Under the pieces are notes generated by a model. That model was given only the letters and a program-made list of their open reading frames with translations. It was not told the DNA's origin and searched no databases. The position numbers and the translations under genes are program-made. This document shows, one piece after another, positions 55,701 to 64,000 of a stretch of 64,000 nt of DNA. Origin of the DNA: Chaetomium olivaceum (lineage: Eukaryota; Ascomycota; Sordariomycetes; Sordariales; Chaetomiaceae); contig JAYWVB010000049.1 in NCBI GenBank assembly GCA_039881045.1, positions 186,001 to 250,000 of the forward strand. The letters are read 5' to 3'. Every line of letters starts with the position of its first letter. The stretch's first letter is position 1.

Positions 55701-57537
55701 ACCCGTATTCCGGAAAATGGAGTCCACCATAACAAGAGATCCCACGCCCTGTCCGGTGCTATGAAGCCCGCTAGCCTAGAGAAGCCGTAGAGGTACGTTA
55801 GTTCATCATTGACTCGAGAGAGCCCCTATCCCAGCAGGCATGGGTGTTAACTTACACCTCCCACAATTACCAGTCCCTGGCCACAGTTGTCAAACGCAAA
55901 ATCATGCATAGTCCATGCCCAATCCCAGTGGACCTGAACACCGACAGCGCAGTTGATGAAGCTCAGGTGGTCCGTGGTGAACTGCTGGTTACCAAAGTAG
56001 GCGCTGGATGTCTCGGCAGTTAGCACATCACGCCATGTTTCAGACATGTCATGTCGAGGGATGGCTAGTCTTACCCAAACGCACCGCCGACAAAGGTAAG
56101 GTCAGCCAGAAACCCCCCTGAGCCGTTTTCCATGTAGATTCCCTGTTGACCGTGTTAGTCCAGCCATCCAGAGGAGGGGTAGGATTCTGTTTCACCTGTT
56201 GGTTGTTGTCGCCATCTGAGACGTAGCGCATGTAGAATTCAATATTCTCGAGTGATGTGCCTTGGGCCACCTAAAAGCCCAATTCAATCGTACATGTCAG
56301 TACCGAATCCTGTGGGTGGGGAGCATCCCAAACTTGCCTGCCAATGAATGCCGCAGACGTAGGCTGTTGGACTGGCTAGACGAATGTCGATCTTGAAGTT
56401 TCGAACGCTGCGGAGAAAGTTATTGGTGTTGACATACCTGGCAATATCAGTAAGCAAATCGGTGCGTTTGGCCTCTAGCTTTTGTACTCACCACTCTTCG
56501 GTGTCGCTGACATAGACATCGCTCGTAATAACTCCCATGCCTGAGAAACTCGACGACGCGAGGAGAGTGGGGATGTTGGCCGGCTGCACCAGCCGGGTAA
56601 GCAACTGAGCCACGTACAATTACTATAGGGGTGGACCTGCTTACATCGCCAAGCATCTGGGTGTTGTAGTACTGGATCAGGCTGCTGCTGACCAGGTAGG
56701 TTCCAGCAGGGAAGTAGACCACGGCCGGAAAGATAGTGCTTGAGCCGCAGTTGGGACCACAGCGCCCGCCAGACGAGATGGCAAGGTTGATGGCCGCTGT
56801 GTCATCTGTCACGCCGTCGCCCACAGCACCGTAGTCCTTCACATTTCTCCACACCTGGGAAGAGTGTCAGACAGCTCCTCCTGGTATAATCTGATTGTAA
56901 ATGGGTTCACGAATACTTATCTTGTAGCCCGCAGGCGCAAGCGGACTAGCGCCCTGGGCGCCCATTGTAAGCATCCACCAGGTGCTGCTCTGCCGCTTCG
57001 CGTTTGCCGAATCGTCCATTTCGCCGTAGAGGGACAAGCGACCCTCAGGCGTTCTCAGGCGCACCGGGGTGTTTGTGTCATTGATCGCCATGCTGGTGCC
57101 GCGCAAAAACGAGGTCCGCGCCCGTCCTGACGCGGCAACTTCGCTGTGATTGCCCGTCGGGATCTGGGTGAGGCCTCGGCGAGAATGCGCGCTGCCTCGG
57201 CCAGCTCGGAAGGGATGCGATATCCGTCGCCCGTGACGTCTTCCGAAGAGTCATTGGTTTTCCGTCGATGAGCGACAGTCGCATTGCCCAGCTGTTGGTA
57301 GTTAAGGGGAGCGGCCAGGTTAGGGGACGATGACTGCTGTCGAAACTCGTACTTGTTGAATTTCGGCTTTTCAAACCTGGCCTTGTTAATCTGGGTCAGA
57401 GTGAGCAGTGCCTTGAAGGCGCGGCCGCTTATTGGTCCAGGAAGCGAGCGCTCGGGCCACCAAAAGTCAAAAACATTGAGCCATGACGACCACAATACAT
57501 TCGACTTAAGACGCCGCTCAAATGCGGCCCACTAGTT
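52792..57537 (-). pseudogene. GH55 glucanase fused to LysM domains, 5'-truncated and damaged
   Basis: Ten introns can be traced. Exons: about 57537-56921, 56854-56645, 56583-56492, 56437-56338, 56270-56196, 56142-56075, 56003-55856, 55775-54995, 54941-54764, 54694-53780, 53693-52792. The N-terminal two thirds is a GH55 exo-beta-1,3-glucanase with two pectate-lyase-3-type halves (VKDYGAVGDGVTDDTAAINL and VKTLGAAGDGMTDDTAVLNG). The C-terminal third has three LysM-type modules (YTTSAGETCDTIASADNIS; ITHILVPGDTCSSVQQLAF; WHVAAAGETCAMISYG). Damage: no ATG or signal peptide upstream, a missing base near 57166, the splice donor at 56920 reading AT not GT, and an extra base near 53991. The intron at 56271-56337 starts GC, a tolerated variant. 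In life such a protein would bind chitin or glucan outside the cell. Confidence 0.85.
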
Positions 57538-57872
57538 GTGTCCCGTAGAACCAACAGCGACGACCCCGATTCCACTACCCGTTAGTTCCAGGAGCACGCC
57601 GTTCGACGAGATATCGGCCCCGACTCGTTTTCCAGGGTTAGGGTCCAGCGTTCGCAATGCAGTTTCGGGTTAGGGTTAAGGATTGCGGCCAATTCCGAGA
57701 TCAGGGGTGAGGGCGGCCAGGGGAAGTGTAAGCGCAATTTCGGAGGAAAAAGCATGGGCAAGGGCGAAAATGAGGTTGGTAAGGGTGCAAGAGTCATCGT
57801 TTATAGCAAGTATTCCCGTAAAGCAGACCCGATTATCCGTAGGAAGTCAACAGGAGGAAGAAAACAGCAAGC
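57538..57872. other. Subtelomeric junction with internal telomere motifs
   Basis: Sequence between the truncated GH55-LysM gene and the helicase ATG. It contains two short plus-strand telomere-type tracts (see 57635-57681). No gene. Confidence 0.6.
57635..57681 (+). repeat. Interstitial telomere-like motifs
   Basis: gggttaggg (57635-57643) and gggttagggttaagg (57667-57681), about 200 bases before the helicase start. They match the TTAGGG unit used by filamentous fungi. Confidence 0.7.
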
Positions 57873-60800
57873 ATGGCATCGTTCGACGAATTATTTATCC
57901 AGCTACCCGCGTTCCAGACAGCGATTTGTCGTGAGCACCACAGCGCAGTTACGGCCAAGTCGGCGGTGTCGCATATTCATTTGCAGCACCGCCATTTGGT
58001 CGCCAGCGTCCGGCAGCGCATCGTGGAGGAGGCGTCGGCGTTGGGGGCCGACGGTTTATTGGCCGCCGACGCGCAGAGTATCCGGTTCCCCGACGAGATT
58101 ATACCCGCTATTGATGGATTGCCCGTTTGGCGCGATGGCAAGAAGTGCGTGCAGTGTGGGTAATCCGGCGTGCGAGGTACCATATCCAGGAGCATTGCCG
58201 CTCGGAACACGGTTGGACCAACCCGCGGAAACGCGGCGGCAAGCCCGGGGCAAGGCCGGCGGGCGGGTTAGGCGAGGCGTGGGTGGACGGTATACACTGC
58301 CAGCGATTCGGCCGGACGGGTGCGCTGCAGCGTTTGTTCGAGGTAACGACACCGGCCAACGCGGCCGTAAGCGGGAGCAGGGGAGAGACACCCGATTTCC
58401 AAGCCGCCATTCGGGCCGAGTTCGAGGCGGCGGCGCGGGCCATCAAGGAGAAGGACGAAGCGGCAGCGGCGCTGATCGGCGACCAGTCGAGGTTGTCGGC
58501 CAACAGGTGGGTGCGGCGGACGGGTTGGCCGCGGCATTTGCGCGGGTTCGACCGCGAGTGGTTGGCAACGACTATACGGCGGCCCGTGGCGGAGAAGGAG
58601 GAAGAAGTGGAGGAGGGGGATGGAGAGGATAGAGAAGACGGAGAGCACGGAGAGGAGGTTGGAGGGCAGGGCAGGGATAGGGATAGGGATGACAGGGCCC
58701 GCAGCGATGCCGCGTTGGCCGTCGTATGGTTGGCCGTGGAAAGGGTGATTTGGCGGGCGCAGAAGGCGTCGCAGGTCGAGGTGGTCGGGTCGGCGGCGAT
58801 CAATTACATCGAGCGGCGGGAGGTCGGCGGCGAGACGAACGAGAAGCCGTTCAACACGGCGCAGAAGGGCACGACGATGATCAAGTACAGCGAGTCGTGG
58901 AAATCGCTGATGGCGTATATATGGCGGACGTGGCGTTTGGAGCCGGTTGACGAGGGGGACGAGGAACAGGGAGGGAGGGAGAGGAGGACGAAGGTGACGA
59001 GGACGAGGGAGACGACGGAGAGGAGGCAGAGGAGGACGACGGAGACGACGGGGGGAGACGGCCAGGAGCTACAAGCCGGCATCCGCGACCAACGGCCGGC
59101 ATACCATTTCACCACCCAGCAGGCCAGGACGTTCGACCAGGTACGTACGGCGGCGTACGCTATGACGAGGAGCGAGGAGGACCCCGACACGGGCGAGCTC
59201 GAGGGCCACGTATTGGACTTCTTCATCGCGTTGTTGGACCACGACGTGGGCGACAACGAGTACCAGAACGCGTTGTATAGCGGGTTGGCCGTGTTGGGGA
59301 TCCAGCCGGAGCAGGGATGGCGGAGCGCGTTGTCGTACACGTCGGTGTTGTCGGCGGTGGTGACGGTGGCGCGCATGTTGGTGTTGTACAAGGCCAAGCG
59401 GGCGCGCGAGGCCGAGATCCGGCGGCGGCGGCAGGTGGCGGGCGAGAGCGAGGCGGCGGGCGGCGGAGCCATTTCGACCGGGTGCGGGAGATGGTGCAGC
59501 GGTTCATGACGATCATCGCGTTCGACGGGCAGCCGTCGCCGATGGATTCGGTGTTGCGGTTGCGGGCGTACGGCAAGGCGATCCGGGCGAACACGAACGC
59601 GGACGGGGTGGCGGATTGGCACGGGGACGAGCTGCTGTTGGGCCACGTGCAGTTCAGCATGGCGTCGCTGCGGGCGATGATGCACGGGTTGTTGCATTCG
59701 GCGCGGGTACAGTTGCGCCGGTCCGTGTTGTTGTTGGACGTGGACGAGGAGGGCGAGCCGGCCGGGGGGGCCATGGCAGGCACGGCGGCGACGGCGTGGC
59801 CGGCGATCCAGTGGGACCGGTTGGTAGACAACGCGGCGGAGACGAGGACGGGGTGGAGTTTTGTGGAGGACCGGCGGAACGAGGCGGCGTTTGGGGGCGT
59901 GGATGGGAAGACGTGGTTGGCTGGGCGAGTAACTAGCGAGGCGCGGTTGCAAGGCGAGTTTTTCGGGGCGGGCGAGGGCGCGGGCGAGAGGCCGCGGTGG
60001 CGGATGGAGCGGGTGTGCGAGTACGCTAAAGCGATCAAAGCGTTCCGGGAGCAGTTGTTGGTGTTAATGCATATGAGCGGCGGGCAGCCGGCGCGCGGGA
60101 CCGAGTTGGTGACGGTGCAGTACAAGAACGGGGCGGACGGGGACGTGCGCGGGTTGTTCATCGAGGACGGGGCGGTGGTGTTTGTGACCATGTACAGCAA
60201 GACGATGGGGATGAGCGCCAAGCCAAGGTGATCCACCGGTATTTGCCGCGGGAGGTGGGCGAGTTGGCCGTGTATTACGTGTGGTTAGCGATGCCGTTTT
60301 GGCGGATGGTGGTGCAGGGGGCGAGCGAGGGCGCGGCGGTTTGGGGCAGCCCGTACATATGGGAGCCGCAGGCGGACGAGGCATGGGCGTTCCCGGGGAC
60401 GAAGGAGGAGGGCGGCGGGGGCGGGCGGCAAGAGGAAGCGGAGAGCGGCAGGCGAGGGGGCGAGGAAGAAGAAGAAGAAGAGGGGGACACGGTTACCGGC
60501 ACGATCGGGGCCGTCGGCAGGCACGGCAGGCGACGACGAAGAGGGAGAAGGGCATGGACAAGAGAGCGGAAAAGAGGGCGGAGAAGAGGAAGCGGGGCAG
60601 GCGACATGGAGTCGGCCAGATACGTGGGATACGGACCGGATCAGCCGGCAGATCGGCAAGGTGTCGTCGCAGTACATGGGGGAGAAGTTGGGCATCTTGT
60701 CGTGGCGGCACAGCGTCAAGGCGATTTACCGGCGGTACATCAAGAACAAGGCGATCATGGACATGATCCAGCACGCGGACACGGCGGAGGGGAGGACGAA

Positions 60801-63134
60801 GAGGGCCAAGACTTGGCCGGGCGGCGGGTCGGGGACCCGTTCCACGGGCAGAGCGGGCACGGGGCGCGGATCGGCGAGGGCATTTACGGGCGTTCGATGG
60901 ACGAGTCGTTGTTTAGCACGGAGGCGCGGCGGATCGGGTTTCGGCGGGTCAGCCGCGAGTGGCACGCGTTTTGCATGTTTGATTCGGTGTTGCAGGAGAG
61001 CGAGAGCGGCGGCGGCGGCGGCGGCAGGAGGAGGCCGTCGCGGTTGGCGGACGTAGCGCGGCAGGCGATGGAGGAGGAGGAGCGGCGGTGGATGAAGATG
61101 CGGCAGGTAGACGTAGGGGCGGAGTTGCGGCGGATGTTGGGGCCGGAGGCGCGGTTCCGCGGGGTGCAGGAGGCGGCGTTGGGGGCGATCATGCGGCAAG
61201 AGAGCCCGATCGTGGTGGTGATGGGCACGGGGGGGGGCAAGAGCATGTTGTTTATGTTGCCGGCGGGGTGCGCGGCGGCGGCGGGCGGGTTGACGGTGGT
61301 GGTGGTGCCGCTAGTATCGTTGCGGGGTGATATCAAGGACCGGTGCGACGAGGTGGGGATCGAGTGCGTGGAGTGGAGCGGGCGGCGGCCGCACGAGTGG
61401 GCGTCGGTGGTGTTGGTGACGCCGGAGGCGGCGGTGGGGGAGAGTTTCGGGCATTTCATCAACCGGCAGCGGGCGATGGGCCGGCTAGACCGGATTGTGG
61501 TGGACGAGTGCCACGTGGTGCTGGATTCGGGGGCCGGGGGCGGGTGGCGGTCGCGGATGTTGGGGTTGCGCGGGTTGGTCAAGGCGGAGACGCAGTTGGT
61601 GTATTTGACGGCGACATTGCGGCCGGCAGACGAGGCCGAGTTCGGGCGGTTGGTGGGGTTGCCGGGGACGGGGGTACGTTGGTTCCGGGGCACGACGACG
61701 CGGGCGAACGTGCGGTACGAGGTGCGGCGGTATAATGGGCAGGAGGAGGAGGAGGAGGAGGTGGTGGCGGCGTTGGTGGAGGAGAAGAAGGCGCAGTACG
61801 GCGAGGAGCAGGGCAGGATCGTGGTGTATTGCGATACGGTGAAGAAGGCGGAGCAGTACGCGAGGCGGTTGGAAGGGTTGTGCTACCACCGGAAAGTGGG
61901 CAGCGCGGAGGCGAAGCGGGGGATGGTGCGGCAGCTGCGCGAAGGCGGGCAGCAGGTGTTTACGGGCGACGAACGCGTTGGGGTTGGGGGTGGACGCGCC
62001 GAAGATCCGGGCGGTGGTGCACGTGGGGATGGTACGGCGTTTACGGGATTACGCGCAGGAGAGCGGGCGGGCGGGGCGGGACGGGCAGGCGAGCGAGGCG
62101 ATTATCGTGCGGGCGGTGCGGTACGATAGGCGCGGGAGGCCGGTGGAGGAGACGGCGGAGCAGGCGGAGAGCCGTGGGGTGGAGAAGGCGATGTGGAGGT
62201 TTACGGAGACGAAGGGGTGTGTGCGGGTGGTGTTGGATAGGGAGATGGACGGGCGGGAGGACCGGACGGGTGCGAGGACGGGGAGGAGGCGTGTTACCGG
62301 TGCGAGGGGCGGCGGGTAGGGTGGGAAGGGGGGGAGGGGGGCAGATGGCGGAGGAGGGGCAGACGGCGGAGGGGCAGACGGAGGAGGAGGGAATAGGGGG
62401 GAAGGGGAAGGGGCGGAGGAGGAGGAAAGAGGAGGCGGGGGCCAGGGGAGGTGGGCAGCGAGGTGGATGAGAGACGGGCGCAGGAGGGATCGATGGAAGG
62501 GGATGGCGAGGAGGGGGAGATGGAGAGGGCAGCGGAGATATACCGGGGCCGGGCACAGCGGCGGAGATACGGGCAAGCGGAGAGGGGACGGCAGGCGGAG
62601 GAAAGCATGGAGGTGGAGATATTTCGGGGGGTATTAGACGGGTGGTCGGCGGGTTGTCCGTGGTGCCGGGCGATAGGCGAGGCGGAGGCGGTATGGCGGG
62701 CCCATAGGTTGGAGGATTGCGAGGAGGTGGAGGCGGAGGCGGTGGTGGAGATGGTGGAGCGGGTTAAGCGGGTGGTTCGTTGGGAGGCATACTCGTGTTG
62801 TTTTGATTGTGGGGTGCCGCAGGGGATGTGCGAGCGGTACGAGACGAGAGGGGCAGAGGGTGGGTTTCGGCGAGTAGAAGGGCGGGTGTGCCAGTACCAG
62901 GGCGTGTTAATGCGGACGATGGTATCGATGTGGGGAGCAAGGGGCAAGTGTGGGAGCGATCGGTTGTACGAGTGGATGCGAATGCAGGGGGCGTATGTTG
63001 AGGAGGAGGATATGGATGGGATGATTCGGTGGATGGGGCGTAAGGTTCGATGGGGAGGCATAGAGAGCAACGAGATGTGTCGGGTGGTGGTGAAGTTGTG
63101 GCAATGGTGGCGAGAGGCGGAGGAGGGGGAATAG
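57873..63134 (+). pseudogene. Telomere-linked RecQ-type helicase (TLH), frame broken
   Basis: Starts at the ATG 57873 (MASFDELFIQLPAFQTAI). A zinc-like C-x2-C (KKCVQCG) and RYHIQEHCRSEHGW follow in the next frame, the pattern of the OrsD/DUF3505 domain. Long conserved segments lie at 58127-59509, 59500-60231 and 60228-61970. Helicase motifs: I VVVMGTGGGKS (near 61220), II VVDECHVVLDSG (near 61500), III YLTATLR, V ALGLGVDAPKIR, VI ESGRAGRDG (near 62060). The C-terminus has CPWCRAIG, HRLEDC and CFDCGVPQGMC, ending at 63134. Single-base breaks occur near 58160, 59500, 60230, 60600-60800, 61964-61966 and 62280. The plus strand is extremely G-rich. RecQ-like helicases of this type mark subtelomeres in many fungi. 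Confidence 0.88.
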
Positions 63135-63654
63135 ATATATAGGGGTAAATAGGGGGCGAGGAGTAGCAAGCGTAGAGGAAGGGTTGATTCGATATAGTTA
63201 GCATTAAGAATAGAGTTGTTTCACTTTTTCAAGGTACGAGTAGCGAAAAGTAAAGGGAGAAAAAAAGGATGATTTCGTACTAAGGTAAAAGATCGGTATA
63301 GTTTAGAGAATGTTAAGGTTAGAGAGAGAAAAGAAAAGGAGGGCTAGGATTAGAAATGGTACGGTTAGAGAGAACTAAGGTAAAAGTAAGGTTAGGGTTA
63401 ATTAGAATTTTATAGTAAGGGCGAGAAAAGAAAAGTAAGGTTAGGGAGAGAAATGATAAGTAAGGTTAAGGTTCATTAGAATTGTATAATGAGGGCGAGA
63501 AGAGAAAATTAAGGTTAGGGTTACTAAGAAAGAATAGGGTGAGGGGTAGAAGAGTATGGTAAGGTTAGGATTATAAAGAAGAGAAAAGAAGATATAAATA
63601 TTATTGTAAAGGAGAAAGAAGGATAGGGGGTAAAGGGGGAGGTGGATGAAAAGA
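63135..63654. repeat. AT-rich tract of degenerate telomere-like repeats
   Basis: Plus-strand purine-rich DNA with many aaggttag and ggttagggtta words between about 63,300 and 63,570. Two copies of a roughly 74-base unit start near 63,387 and 63,461 (taaggttagggttaattag; taaggttaaggttcattag). No coding region. Confidence 0.75.
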
Positions 63655-64000
63655 TGCGGTTTTGGCGGATGAGTGGTGCAGAGGGCGAGCGAGGGCGCGG
63701 GGGTTTGGGGTAGCCCATACATATGGGAGCCGCAGGCGGACGAGGCATGGGCGTTCCCGGAGACGAAGAAGGAGGGCGGCGGGACGGGCGGCAAGAGGGC
63801 GGACAAGAGGGCGGACAAGAGGGCGGACAAGAGGGCGGACAAGGGCGGACAAGAGGGCGGACAAGAGGAAGCGGGGCAGGCGATATGGAGTCGGCCGGAT
63901 GTGTGGGATACGGACCGGATCAGCCGGCAGATCGGCAAGGTGTCGTCGCAGTACATGGGGGAGAAGTTGGGGATTATGTTGTGGCGGCACAGCGTCAAGG
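63655..64000 (+). pseudogene. Second, 5'-truncated TLH copy, cut by the window end
   Basis: Matches 60293-60720 of the first copy in the same orientation with scattered differences. It starts abruptly after the telomere-like tract and lacks everything corresponding to 57873-60290. A short tandem repeat (63787-63872) lies inside. The last bases match the copy 1 segment that encodes a WRHSVKAIYRRYIKNK-type stretch. It continues beyond the window. Confidence 0.85.
63787..63872 (+). repeat. 12-bp tandem repeat inside the second TLH copy
   Basis: About seven units of gagggcggacaa in tandem, one of them shortened. The first copy has no comparable array at this point. Confidence 0.85.

Noticed and set aside
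58804..60236. Long minus-strand frames rich in Arg, Pro and Ala opposite the helicase
   Set aside because: Produced by the strong G bias of the plus strand; composition is low complexity with no domain.
62294..63169. 291-codon minus-strand Ser/Pro-rich frame
   Set aside because: Opposite the Cys/Trp-bearing C-terminal part of the TLH protein, which is the real coding strand.
1..64000. tRNA, rRNA, CRISPR array or riboswitch
   Set aside because: I looked for tRNA B-box-like words and for regularly spaced repeats; the few GGTTCGA-like hits lie in coding regions or have no fold around them. No CRISPR is expected in a fungal nuclear genome.

Overview
The window looks like one end of a chromosome from a filamentous ascomycete, most likely a Sordariomycete. 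The reasons are short spliceosomal introns of about 46-90 bases with CTAAC-like branch points, a Zn2Cys6 regulator, a secreted GH6 cellobiohydrolase, a GH55-LysM protein, a fungal HNH protein, Fot1/pogo and MULE DNA transposons, solo LTRs, and a telomere-linked RecQ helicase at the right edge. I cannot name the species.

Bases 1-31,800 are a gene-rich core: RNA polymerase I subunit RPA43, two unknown proteins, a cyclophilin-RRM protein, a Zn2Cys6 factor behind a 5.7 kb gene-free stretch, an EFM3/FAM86-type methyltransferase, ribosomal protein eS24, a coilin-like protein, GTP cyclohydrolase II (RIB1), a GH6 cellulase, a small conserved protein and an alpha/beta hydrolase. RPA43, cyclophilin, EFM3, eS24, RIB1 and GH6 read cleanly. 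The Zn2Cys6 and coilin genes carry single-base frame breaks, mostly in G or C runs.

Bases 31,800-42,500 look like a small specialised locus. A divergent GTP cyclohydrolase I stands head-to-head with one very long gene that joins a methyltransferase-like domain, a BBE-type FAD oxidase, a phosphomevalonate-kinase-like P-loop kinase and an APRT-like phosphoribosyltransferase. A hybrid histidine kinase follows. Taken together the parts suggest a pterin- or purine-like nucleotide being made and decorated. That pathway is my inference; the domain calls are read from the sequence. The long gene has two frame breaks in this sequence.

Bases 42,900-57,540 are accessory DNA. An HNH protein relic is followed by a pogo/Fot1 element (TA duplication) into which a 2.7 kb MULE has jumped (8-bp duplication, 47-bp perfect terminal repeats). 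Next come two solo LTRs of one family in opposite orientation, each with its own 5-bp duplication, on either side of a three-exon cyanovirin-N-type secreted lectin gene. Then comes a large GH55-LysM gene on the minus strand that lacks a start and has a mutated splice donor and two frame breaks.

Bases 57,540-64,000 are subtelomeric. Short internal TTAGGG tracts precede a telomere-linked RecQ helicase broken by frameshifts. An AT-rich tract of degenerate telomere-like repeats follows, then a second, 5'-truncated head-to-tail helicase copy that runs off the window.
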